A DNA stretch of 64,000 nucleotides from FEN-1350 sp964643355 (GTDB lineage: Bacteria; Planctomycetota; Phycisphaerae; Sedimentisphaerales; Anaerohalosphaeraceae). The notes under the pieces are model-generated. The model did not search any database, was not told the DNA's origin, and saw nothing but the letters and a program-made list of their open reading frames with translations. The stretch spans positions 79,556-143,555 of the forward strand of contig CAZXPW010000002.1 in NCBI GenBank assembly GCA_964643355.1. Reading direction: 5' to 3'. This document shows positions 18,264 to 26,691 of this stretch, one piece after another; the first letter of the stretch is position 1, and every line of letters begins with the position of its first letter. The position numbers and the translations under genes are program-made.

Positions 18264-21200
18264 TCAGTATTGAACGACGAATCGCTGCGTCGAATCCAGC
18301 GTCCCCGGCAGGACCAGCCATTCCTTGTCCTTGTCGAATTGCGTCCAGGGCTTTTCGTTACACAGTACCGATTGAATCGGATTGGATTTGGCATGGCGGA
18401 TCCGCAGGTAGATCGTTTTGGGCGGATTTCGCCTCGGCGGTTCCAGCGTTACGACGACTTGATTGCGATCGACGGCGTTGTAAGTCAGCGACAGATCGCC
18501 GAACTCGGTCGCCGCCCGCTGGATGCCGATCGTGTTGCCCGCCGACAGCCAGTACCGCGGAATCGCCTGGCCAAGATAGAGTGTATCCTTTTGCTCGTTG
18601 ACGAACATCAGCCGCAGCCAGTAGGTCACCTGCGCCTCGTCGGAACTCTTGAAGTGATCGCCCCGCGGGTACCCCAGCTCGGGCAGCGAATGTTCGTTGC
18701 ACATCCGGATTTCCGGATAGAACGCCGATGTAAATCCATTAAAGAAGGCCCGCAAATAATGTTTTACATCGTCCCGCCACAGATACGGCAACGGCCCGTC
18801 GAGAAGGTTGGCCTGCTGCGAAAATCCTCCGCGCGAAAACCAGAAATCCTCGTAGGCCCCGATCACATAACCATAGCCGTTGCCGATGTAGAGGTTGTCT
18901 TCGTAGTCCTTGAGGATCCATCGCGTCTGCGGATCGTCCGGCGCCAGCAATCCATAGGCCGGCAAAAACATCGAGCCCTCCAGCACCTCGCGGATCCAGC
19001 CGTGCGCCCGGCCGCGGAAATGGACCTCCGACGGAATCTTCGGCACCCAAGTGTGATCCCGCAGCGAAACCACCGGACAGCGGACGCGCGACTCATTGAC
19101 CCCCGCCATGAAGTCATCGAAGTACGCCTTGGCCTCCTTCTGCAGTCGCGCCCCTTCCGGATGGCCGTAGTCGGCCAGCGCGTCGGCCAACGCCAGAAAT
19201 CCCCAGACCGTTGCGCTGTTGGTCGCCATCCAGTTCCAGTAATCCGTCACATCTTCCAATGATCCGGAGGGTAAATATCCGTATTCGATCGGCTTGCCGC
19301 CGGAGGAGTTGAGAACCTGCGTGGCCTTTCGTTCGCGGATGACCCACTCGCACGCCGCAAACAATCCCGGCGCGGCCTTTTCCATCCAGGCCCGGTCCCG
19401 CGTAAACCGCCAATGATACGCCATGTTCCACATCACATAGCCGTGGCTCTTGTTGTAGTTGCCCGTCTCGTGCCCGCCTGCGGCATAGAACTCGCCCTGC
19501 TTGGATTGGTAATTCCCGATGAAGCCGACCGACCCCTGATAGTGCAGAAACGCGTCGAGATTCCGTCGGGCCAGATCCGGATACCCGCGACGATCCAGAT
19601 CGCTGATCATCATCGCCGACTCGTTCGGATACACGCCGTAATGGAAGGTCCCCACATGGGCGTGGAGATACTCGGTGCCGATCTCCTTGTAGCAGTTGAC
19701 CAGGAGGTGCCGCATGTGGGCCTTGTAGAAATCGTTGAGCCACGGCTCCGGCGTCTGGATTTGCGTACCCCGATCCGTTTGCTCTTTCCAGAAAGCGCAT
19801 ACTCGTTCGGCCTCGGCGTCGAAATCCAGCCGTCGCAGCGCGGCCATCTCGGCATCGTGGAGAGTGATCGATGGAATCGCCAATCGCAGCTTGACGCCCT
19901 GTCCGGCCGCAAGATCGATCATCCAGTTGGTCGCTTTTTCATCCGGCTCATATCGACCGTTGTTGTCCGCCATCACCAGAAACCGCACATGCGGTCCTGT
20001 GCGGCTCTCATTGATCGCCTTGTCGCCATCGATCACAAGATTGCCTTCATTCTGCGCTTCGGTCGAAAACCGCAATCGCGCGGAGGCCCGTCCTTTTTCC
20101 GAAAGGTTCACCATTCGAATCTGCATCAGCAACACCGTCGGATCATCGAGGGCGATATCCTTCAGGTCGCCATCGAGCGGCGCCAGGATCGAGGTCTGTT
20201 CGTAAAATACCGGTCCGTCCTGCCACCAGGTCCGAAGCTGTGGCAAGAAACCCTCCTTAAGTTCGCGGCCGCCGCGCAGCGAATCCACAGGCATTCCCAA
20301 TCGAACTTTCATGACGCCCCCCTGCCAGCTCTGCCGCTTGGTATCGCGGGAACTGACCGGCAGGTTGAACCACCGTCCACCCGAGGCGATCTCGATATCG
20401 CCGTTGGGGAGCTGATTCATCGCATTTCGATTGCCCGGCAGACCATGAACAAAGTAAAGCGGCCGTTTGAGCGGCATCTCGTTCCAGGCCCGACCGAGCG
20501 TCTGTTCGCCAGCCTCCTTGACGCGGTCGTAGATTGAACGGCCGCCGAATTCGCGCTGGACAATCGTGCGATACTCGTCGATCGAAATTGGGTCATCGGC
20601 CCGCGTGACCATCGCGCCCAGATCGTCCACCAGAATCCGCTCGCCGCGCGCGATGTCGTCGGTTGCGAACGAAAACGATCGCTTACCGCAGCGGACCGTC
20701 ACAATCGTCCGGTCGTAGCGACTGTCGATGGGATCGTGCATCGTAAAGATTTCGGCCTCCACCACGGCGGTCCCTTCGGAAGGAACCATCCAGGCATGAA
20801 GAGGATCAACCGTCGTCTTCGCATCGGCGGATTTGACGGAATCACATTCCCCATTAAAGATATTCAAATTGGCGCGAATCGGTTCGTTGTCTGCAAAGGT
20901 TGCATCGGCCGGTTTGCCGAATTGAATCCGCACTCGCACCGGAACCACCGCCGACTCGGTAAAAGCCCGGAGTGCCTTCGGCGGTGGCAAGGTCTTTTCG
21001 CTGTGCAGACGAACCCACAAGGTCTTGCGATAGGTCATCCCGCCGGCGGCCGATTCGATCTCATCGGTCGTAATCGGCTCGAAGGTGAAAACCAACCGCT
21101 CGTCCTCTTGTACCCGCCGGGTTTTGGCCGTAATCCACTTGCCGTTGGTCCAGTCGTCCATCGCGTCCCAACCGACCTTGCCGCTGGTCTCCTCGGCCAA

Positions 21201-21470
21201 CACGGGATCCGGCCGACCGTCCCAGACCCGCCGCCAGTATTGGACCCGGATCGTCTCGGCGACATCCGGCGATATCGCATTCTCAAATTCCGCGACGACT
21301 CTATGGATCTTTCGCGGTTCGGCCCATCGAACTCCGTATCCATGTTCCTGCGGCTGCGGGATCGTATAGCCGAATGAAGAAATCTCGATCGGGCCATCCG
21401 GACGAGTCTGCTCGGCAGCCGTCAGAATCGATCCGACTGTCAATGCGATCGCAAGCCAAATTCGTTTCAT
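18264..21470 (-). CDS. Large secreted protein with (alpha/alpha)6-barrel glycoside-hydrolase-like domain
   Basis: 1068 residues with an N-terminal signal peptide (MKRIWLAIALTVGSILTAAE). The N-terminal ~570 residues are beta-rich and may form carbohydrate-binding or sandwich domains. Residues ~590-960 have the helical-hairpin signature of (alpha/alpha)6 barrels: HLLVNCYKEIGTEYLHAHVG, ESAMMISDLDRRGYPDLARR, NLDAFLHYQG, YVMWNMAYHWRFTRD, ATVWGFLALADALADYG. A short beta domain closes the protein. The pattern recalls clan GH-L/GH-G enzymes (for example GH63-, GH78- or GH127-like), but I cannot place it in a family or name the catalytic acid. Role in breaking down plant or algal oligosaccharides is inference. 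It is directly upstream of addB and downstream of a deaminase gene, with no matching transporter. Confidence 0.7.
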   Translation of the reverse strand: MKRIWLAIALTVGSILTAAEQTRPDGPIEISSFGYTIPQPQEHGYGVRWAEPRKIHRVVAEFENAISPDVAETIRVQYWRRVWDGRPDPVLAEETSGKVGWDAMDDWTNGKWITAKTRRVQEDERLVFTFEPITTDEIESAAGGMTYRKTLWVRLHSEKTLPPPKALRAFTESAVVPVRVRIQFGKPADATFADNEPIRANLNIFNGECDSVKSADAKTTVDPLHAWMVPSEGTAVVEAEIFTMHDPIDSRYDRTIVTVRCGKRSFSFATDDIARGERILVDDLGAMVTRADDPISIDEYRTIVQREFGGRSIYDRVKEAGEQTLGRAWNEMPLKRPLYFVHGLPGNRNAMNQLPNGDIEIASGGRWFNLPVSSRDTKRQSWQGGVMKVRLGMPVDSLRGGRELKEGFLPQLRTWWQDGPVFYEQTSILAPLDGDLKDIALDDPTVLLMQIRMVNLSEKGRASARLRFSTEAQNEGNLVIDGDKAINESRTGPHVRFLVMADNNGRYEPDEKATNWMIDLAAGQGVKLRLAIPSITLHDAEMAALRRLDFDAEAERVCAFWKEQTDRGTQIQTPEPWLNDFYKAHMRHLLVNCYKEIGTEYLHAHVGTFHYGVYPNESAMMISDLDRRGYPDLARRNLDAFLHYQGSVGFIGNYQSKQGEFYAAGGHETGNYNKSHGYVMWNMAYHWRFTRDRAWMEKAAPGLFAACEWVIRERKATQVLNSSGGKPIEYGYLPSGSLEDVTDYWNWMATNSATVWGFLALADALADYGHPEGARLQKEAKAYFDDFMAGVNESRVRCPVVSLRDHTWVPKIPSEVHFRGRAHGWIREVLEGSMFLPAYGLLAPDDPQTRWILKDYEDNLYIGNGYGYVIGAYEDFWFSRGGFSQQANLLDGPLPYLWRDDVKHYLRAFFNGFTSAFYPEIRMCNEHSLPELGYPRGDHFKSSDEAQVTYWLRLMFVNEQKDTLYLGQAIPRYWLSAGNTIGIQRAATEFGDLSLTYNAVDRNQVVVTLEPPRRNPPKTIYLRIRHAKSNPIQSVLCNEKPWTQFDKDKEWLVLPGTLDSTQRFVVQY

Positions 21471-21499
21471 GTACTATACCTCCATATTGTCTATTATTA

Positions 21500-22090
21500 T
21501 CAATCGCTGCCCGTTCGGCGACTGTTATAAATCTTTCGGCCCAGGGTCTTGTACTCGGCCAGGATCTGTGCGGCCTCGTCGCGGCGCACATCGCGGATGA
21601 CTTCGATTCCGCGGCGCCTCAGTTCGCCGATCCAGTCGGCGGGCTTGGGTCCTTCGTCAAAGCCGATCGCCCGCGCATCCTCGTCCCGCGCCCCGCAAAT
21701 GACGCTCTGAACGCCGGACCAGACGATCGCCCCCAGGCACATCGTGCACGGTTCGGCGCTGGTGACCAGTTGAAACCGCCCGCTACCGGCGCACGACAAA
21801 TCAAAGTCTTTGTAGCGCTGCTGGGCCGCCATGATCGCTACGATCTCCGCGTGAAGCACCGAGCACGACAAGCTGGTCACCATGTTCACGCCCGCCGCGA
21901 CCAGATGCTCGGTTTCCATGTCAAAGATCGCCGCCGCAAACGGCCCGCCCGACCGGCGAAACAGCGTCTCGCGGGCCAGTTCGACCACCCATTCCATCCG
22001 TTCCTGCGGGTCGTAACACATCCGAGAATGTTCTTTGACAAATCGCCGGATCCACCGCGGCAATTTCAGAGTCAAACTCCCCTTGTCCAT
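21500..22090 (-). CDS. Nucleoside/guanine deaminase-like zinc hydrolase
   Basis: Cytidine-deaminase-fold enzyme of 196 residues. The zinc site is complete: H80 and catalytic E82 in HAEIVAI, and C115/C118 in PCTMCLGAIVW. The segment GGPFAAAIFD before it, and CGARDEDARAIGFDEGP after it, resemble guanine deaminase (GuaD) and related nucleobase/nucleoside deaminases more than tRNA adenosine deaminase TadA, whose partner residues differ. The 40-residue N-terminal extension is unusual for this family. The product would be xanthine or a deaminated nucleoside; substrate is not certain. It stands alone in a 190-base upstream gap with nothing recognisable (22091-22281). Confidence 0.8.
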   Translation of the reverse strand: MDKGSLTLKLPRWIRRFVKEHSRMCYDPQERMEWVVELARETLFRRSGGPFAAAIFDMETEHLVAAGVNMVTSLSCSVLHAEIVAIMAAQQRYKDFDLSCAGSGRFQLVTSAEPCTMCLGAIVWSGVQSVICGARDEDARAIGFDEGPKPADWIGELRRRGIEVIRDVRRDEAAQILAEYKTLGRKIYNSRRTGSD

Positions 22091-22281
22091 CGTTGGCCTC
22101 CGTCAGGGTTCGGAGGTACTGTACCCGCAAATCGCCCGAAATGCAAACGGGGAAACGAAAAGGAAGCGGAGGGGGTCGGTCCACGATGACAACGGCGACG
22201 GCAGGATAGAGACCGTCTCCATCCCGCCGCGCCACATTGCCAAATGGCCAGAGGTTTTGTGAAGAAGAATTTTTTGCCGAA

Positions 22282-23511
22282 TTACGGACAGGCCGAGCTG
22301 GGGTCCAGTCCGCACGAGAGCCAGTAGTATGAAAACTCCGCCAGATCGCTCATATCCACCACGCAATCCCCGTTGGCGTCGCCCAGCGGAGGATATTTAC
22401 AGATAGCCACATCCGGCCCCGAAAGCAGGGCCAGATAGATATTCGTTTCGCCCGACAGGTTGTCCTCCCAAACCACCGTGGTCCCGCTGATAGCCGGATT
22501 GGTTTGATCGGAAAAGACCGTCTGATTCGGTTGCGCGTCGCTGATGAGAAACTGTCGCCGCGTCGCCAGGTTATAGCCATAGATATCCCAGTCGCCGTTG
22601 CGGTCGTCCTGCCAGACGATCAAATCGCCCGAAATGTCGGGATTCATCGCGTTGGAAGTCTCAATCGCCACGGCAATGAGTTTGGGATCGGACGGATCGG
22701 ACAGATCTTCGGCATACAGATCCCAGTCGATGTTGTTCTGCGCGTCGATGTATTGCTGTTGCCAGACGACATACCTGCCCGAGATCGCCGCTTGCTGCTG
22801 GTGATTGGCGAATCCGCCGAACAGATATTCGACCGGTTTGTTCGGCCGGAGAATATCAGCCCCGTACAAGTCCCAGATTCCGTCCGGATTTTCATCCCAG
22901 ACGAAGTTGTCCTCCCACACGATCCATTCGCGATCAATCGCCGGATTCTGCTGATCGTAACTGTATTCGGTCAGGTTGTAAGTTCGGATGTCGTCGAAAT
23001 TGATCAGATCCCCCAGATAGATGTCCCAGTCATCCGTTGTATTATCCTGCCAGAGCAGAAAATTCCCCGAAATCGCCGGATTCGTCTGGTCAAAGGCGAG
23101 ATTGGTCACCAGAACATCTTGATTGTCGGAACTGGAGATATCGCGGATGTAGATGTCCCAGTCTCCATAGTCGGTTACGAATTCCTGCCAGGCGACGAGG
23201 GTCCCGTCAATCGATGGGTTCATTTGAATCTGGGTATATTCGGAAACAATCGTCACCACGGGATTCTTTGGATTGGATATGTCCGCCGAATAAATATCCC
23301 AATCGCCCGATACATACTGTTGCCAGACCACTCGCTTACCGGAAATATCCGGGGCCTGCTGGCTGTCGGAGGAAGGATAAACCGGGATGGGTTTCCATGG
23401 GGCGCAATACGCCCAAGCCCCCAGAATCATCGCCCCCAGACATGCGATGGATATCTGCCGAAGACCGAACCGCCAAGGGACTGGCTGACTCATGAACTCA
23501 ACGATGCTCAT
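22282..23511 (-). CDS. Secreted TolB-like beta-propeller protein with dockerin-like C-terminus
   Basis: 409 residues: an N-terminal hydrophobic signal (QISIACLGAMILGAWAYCA), then at least six repeats of about 50 residues with the theme ISG..VVWQ....GDWDIY..DI, as in PD40/TolB-type six- or seven-bladed propellers. The tail GDANGDCVVDMSDLAEFSYYWL is the dockerin-like, Asp-rich calcium-binding motif (DxNxDxxVDxxDL) widespread in Phycisphaerae exported proteins. Start ATG 23511 is chosen because GAGGAG lies 6 bases upstream; nine in-frame codons before it lack such a site. Function is unknown; a surface or extracellular location is inferred from the signal and tail. Confidence 0.8.
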   Translation of the reverse strand: MSIVEFMSQPVPWRFGLRQISIACLGAMILGAWAYCAPWKPIPVYPSSDSQQAPDISGKRVVWQQYVSGDWDIYSADISNPKNPVVTIVSEYTQIQMNPSIDGTLVAWQEFVTDYGDWDIYIRDISSSDNQDVLVTNLAFDQTNPAISGNFLLWQDNTTDDWDIYLGDLINFDDIRTYNLTEYSYDQQNPAIDREWIVWEDNFVWDENPDGIWDLYGADILRPNKPVEYLFGGFANHQQQAAISGRYVVWQQQYIDAQNNIDWDLYAEDLSDPSDPKLIAVAIETSNAMNPDISGDLIVWQDDRNGDWDIYGYNLATRRQFLISDAQPNQTVFSDQTNPAISGTTVVWEDNLSGETNIYLALLSGPDVAICKYPPLGDANGDCVVDMSDLAEFSYYWLSCGLDPSSACP

Positions 23512-23588
23512 ACACGCTCCTCGATTCTCAGACCACACTTAAGGTTTCATCGCCTTACGGCACAAAGGGTCCCGAGAGTGTCGGGATA

Positions 23589-26171
23589 TTATTGATCTTC
23601 CTTCTTCGCGGCCGGATCCGTCGTTGTCGTCGCCGCCGGAGTTGTTGTTTGCAAAGGTTGAATCGTAACCGGCGTGCTGGTTGTCGCCGCCGGACTCAAG
23701 TCCGCGTTGGCCGGGCTGAATTGCGGAACGGCTGCCGGCGTCGTCTGGCCTTGTACGGTCGGCGTTGAGGACAACCCGATCGGGCTGGCAACCGTACCCG
23801 CTGCGATCTTCTGATCTTCCAGAACCTTGTCGCGAAGATTCAGCAAGATGCGAACCGGATCGCTGTTGGATGGATCCTTGGCCGCCTGGCCCAATGGAGT
23901 CAGAGCTTGTTCCGCCTGTCCGCTACCGAGTAGTTGATATCCCAGCAGCAACTGCAGATCCGTATCGTCCGGGTTGGCCGCGGCCCGCGCTGCCAGAGCG
24001 TCGATCTGCTGCCGGAGGTATTCTTCCTTCTTGTACAGGCCGCGCGGATAATACACGGTTTCCTGACCTTCATCCTTTTCAGCCCCGGTCTTGATCGGCT
24101 GGGCCACGCTGATTAAAACGGACCGCAGCGTGGCGGCCGCCGCCGTATAATCGCCCTTGGCAAATAGCGCCTGGGAATAGGCGAAGGGCAGAATGACATC
24201 CTTGGGATCCAGGATCATGGCCACCCGAAACTTCAACACCGCTTCGCTGTAGTCCCCCCGACCGAAGGCGTCCACGGCCTCCGCGAAATTCCGGTCGGCG
24301 GAGGTGACTTCATTGGGCTTGTCCTGGGCCTGCTCCAATTCCTTCATCAGCTTTTCTCGCTGAAGTTTTTCGCGAACATCGCTGAAGTCGTCATACGAGG
24401 TCGGAGAACCGCCGCTGGAAGATTCCGTTGTGTAATAATAATTGTTGGTTGTGTAGTAGGTGTTGGCGGCCGGTACGGATTCATACACGACATCGTAATC
24501 GTACCATCGATAAGGATGACACCCGTACCAGTAATACCGTTGATACGAGTAACGCGGCCAGTACCCGCCCAGACTGACGAACACGAATCTCCGATGGTAG
24601 GCCGGATAGTAGTAGGTCACTCCCCAGTATCCGTGCCACGGAACACTGACAATTCGCCCGCAGCTATACCACGGGGAATCCAGATAGTACGCGCCGCCCC
24701 AATAATACCAATCAACATTCCATCCAAAACTCAGAATCAAGGTGTGATGACGATGGGCATAATACGGCCTCGGATAATATCCATGGTACCGATAATCGTT
24801 CCGATGGTCGCTGATGCGGGTATCGGTTCGATTGATATAGACATTGTTGTTGTCGCCGTTGATCGTAATCCCCCCGGCAGTGCCGTCATGAACCTGCGGT
24901 GGCGTCTGGGGCGCATTTTCCACCTGGATCGGCCGGGCAACCGGCTTATGGTCGCCCAAGATCGCCCGTTCCGGTGCCGTGCCCCGACTGTCGCGGACAG
25001 ACTTCTCCGGAGAAGACGCCGTTCGATCGGAAATCCGAACGGGGACATTCTCTCGTGAAACCGCTTCCCGATCGGGCTTGACGCCGGAAGTCGCGACGCC
25101 GCTTCGGTCCGTCCGGGTCGCGTTGTTTTGAATATCCGTCGAACTTCTTGGCTGCGGATCCTGGCGACTGCGATCAAGAATGGAATCACGGCTTGTCCGA
25201 TCCCCAACACTTTTGGCGGTGTCGGAAGAAGGTCTTATCCGGATGTCCGAATCCTGCGTTCGATCCGTCTTGCCGGTTTCGGTCGGAGGCGGAGTTACGC
25301 CGTCGGTTCGACGCGGATTGGATCGGTCCAGAGGCGTGGATATGGGTTTGGATATGGGATTGGCGATCGTGCTGCTGGTTCTGGAATCCGTCCGGGGCGC
25401 AAGGGATGTTGAAGATCGGGTTATCGGCGCTGCAATATCCTTTGAAGTGGAGACCTCCGGAGAACTCCGATCCACGGACACAGAAGATGCCGTGTTAGGC
25501 CGACTGGAACGATCAACCGTTTTGGATGCGGCCGTCGCTGGATTCCGGGGTGACGAAACAACGCTCGGCTGGCTGGGTGTGATCGGTGAGGCAATCGAAT
25601 TCCGGGATCCGCTCCGGATTTCGCGTGTCGGCGTTTGCGTCGCCTCACTCGGCGCCGAAGCAGGGTTCCGGGTTACGGAAGGACCAGAAGCGGTCGTTGT
25701 GGGCGCAGAACTCCGCGTTTCTCGGGAACTTTGTGCCGGTTGAGACGCTTTCGGGGCCCCTGCAGGTGCTTGTACAGAGGGAGCTTCTCGAGCGACAGAC
25801 GGCCGGGAAGGAGCCGGGCTGGGGGTCGGTGCAGATCGCGGCGTAACGGACGGAGCCGGAGCTGATGGCGCAGACCGGGAAGGCGTCGGTGCAGATCGTG
25901 GCGCAACAGACGGAGCCGGGGCCGAAGGTGCAGAGCGGGCAGGTGCCGGGGCAGAATGCGGCGCAACAGACGGAGCCGGAGCCGAAGGTGCAGACCGCAA
26001 AGGCGCTGGTGCCGCCGATGGAGCTGGTGCCGCAGACGGCGCTGGGGCGGAAGCTGGCGGTCGATTAAATCCGCCGCTTCGTTCGCTCTTGCTGAAGGCG
26101 GGAGTCAAGATCATAACGATACTGATTACGCCCACCACGAAAGGAATCGAATTGTATATTCTGGTTTTCAT
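23589..26171 (-). CDS. Secreted Ala/Pro/Ser-rich protein with Tyr/Trp-rich centre and TPR C-terminus
   Basis: 860 residues, family not recognised. Residues about 5-30 are a hydrophobic export signal. Residues 40-130 are Ala/Pro/Ser repeats including three near-identical 20-residue units; 130-430 is a Ser/Thr/Arg/Pro-rich disordered stretch. Residues ~440-570 are very rich in Tyr, Trp, His and Gly (for example WYYWGGAYYLDSPWYSCGR), recalling surface or wall-associated YXX-rich domains. Residues ~590-800 are TPR-like helices (ADRNFAEAVDAFGRGDYSEA, QLLLGYQLLGSGQAEQALTP), ending in a Thr/Pro-rich tail. ATG 26171 has GAGGAG 6 bases upstream and is preferred to the ATG two codons earlier. An envelope-associated scaffold is a guess. 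Confidence 0.7.
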   Translation of the reverse strand: MKTRIYNSIPFVVGVISIVMILTPAFSKSERSGGFNRPPASAPAPSAAPAPSAAPAPLRSAPSAPAPSVAPHSAPAPARSAPSAPAPSVAPRSAPTPSRSAPSAPAPSVTPRSAPTPSPAPSRPSVAREAPSVQAPAGAPKASQPAQSSRETRSSAPTTTASGPSVTRNPASAPSEATQTPTREIRSGSRNSIASPITPSQPSVVSSPRNPATAASKTVDRSSRPNTASSVSVDRSSPEVSTSKDIAAPITRSSTSLAPRTDSRTSSTIANPISKPISTPLDRSNPRRTDGVTPPPTETGKTDRTQDSDIRIRPSSDTAKSVGDRTSRDSILDRSRQDPQPRSSTDIQNNATRTDRSGVATSGVKPDREAVSRENVPVRISDRTASSPEKSVRDSRGTAPERAILGDHKPVARPIQVENAPQTPPQVHDGTAGGITINGDNNNVYINRTDTRISDHRNDYRYHGYYPRPYYAHRHHTLILSFGWNVDWYYWGGAYYLDSPWYSCGRIVSVPWHGYWGVTYYYPAYHRRFVFVSLGGYWPRYSYQRYYWYGCHPYRWYDYDVVYESVPAANTYYTTNNYYYTTESSSGGSPTSYDDFSDVREKLQREKLMKELEQAQDKPNEVTSADRNFAEAVDAFGRGDYSEAVLKFRVAMILDPKDVILPFAYSQALFAKGDYTAAAATLRSVLISVAQPIKTGAEKDEGQETVYYPRGLYKKEEYLRQQIDALAARAAANPDDTDLQLLLGYQLLGSGQAEQALTPLGQAAKDPSNSDPVRILLNLRDKVLEDQKIAAGTVASPIGLSSTPTVQGQTTPAAVPQFSPANADLSPAATTSTPVTIQPLQTTTPAATTTTDPAAKKEDQ
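25818..25997 (-). repeat. Three tandem 60-bp coding repeats
   Basis: Three consecutive copies of a 60-bp unit encode RSAPSAPAPSVAPRSAPTPS with one to three substitutions per copy, inside the low-complexity N-terminus of the secreted Ala/Pro protein. Flanking sequence holds degenerate extra copies (SAAPAP). Copy number could vary between strains by slippage or recombination. Confidence 0.8.
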
Positions 26172-26293
26172 TGTCATCTCCTCGTTCCGGCCGTTTCGAT
26201 CATTTGAACCAATCCGGCTGAAACTTGTTCGGTCCGGAAATCATTGGACTGTATCGTATTATACTCGATAGATTCACACTTAGGGTCCCAAAA

Positions 26294-26422
26294 TCAACCC
26301 ATCAAAAAACTGACGATCACAAACACCGTCATAATCAACATTTCAATCCAACTAAAGGGTCCTTGATGGGTTTTGACCTCAATCCGTTCGCTTCCGTTTC
26401 CTATTTCCATTTCGTTCCGCAT
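26294..26422 (-). CDS. Possible 42-residue single-pass membrane protein
   Basis: A small frame starting MRNEMEIGNGSERIEVKTH and ending in a hydrophobic segment MLIMTVFVIVSFLMG (about residues 27-42), which would be a C-terminal membrane anchor. GGGAG lies 9 bases before this ATG. The open frame extends upstream to 26527, but the longer start has no ribosome site. No family recognised. It lies in an AT-rich gap between the secreted TPR gene and the CDPS operon, on the opposite strand from the latter. It may be spurious. Confidence 0.35.
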   Translation of the reverse strand: MRNEMEIGNGSERIEVKTHQGPFSWIEMLIMTVFVIVSFLMG

Positions 26423-26590
26423 TTCCGTTATCTCCCGCAAAACCCTTACTTGCTCTATTAATAAAATACGCCAACTCGAGCAAAAAGTCAAGAATAATTT
26501 TCTAATTTGTATAATATTTTTTGCCACACAATGTCAATGATTATAAACCCATGAAATAAACTGACTTATGATACAAGGATAATGCAACAA

Positions 26591-26653
26591 TGACAAAAAT
26601 TTTGACAAAATCGCATTGTACAATTTGCATTTCCTTCGATTTTGGGGTATAGA
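26591..26653 (+). promoter_or_regulatory. Promoter and candidate operators of the CDPS operon
   Basis: TTGCAT (26625-26630), a 17-base spacer and TATAGA (26648-26653) form a good sigma-70-like promoter 39 bases before the first start codon. Directly upstream sit a 10-bp perfect palindrome ATTGTACAAT (26615-26624), abutting the -35 box, and two direct copies of TGACAAAA (26591-26598, 26603-26610) spaced 12 bases apart. These are plausible binding sites for the HTH protein encoded by the first gene. Confidence 0.55.
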
Positions 26654-26691
26654 AGAATAGGATGCTTTCGTAATGGCATACAAAAGGAATT

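Noticed and set aside
18081..20537. Long plus-strand frames (393 and 374 residues)
   Set aside because: They lie antisense to addB and to the secreted barrel protein; no ribosome sites or family motifs.
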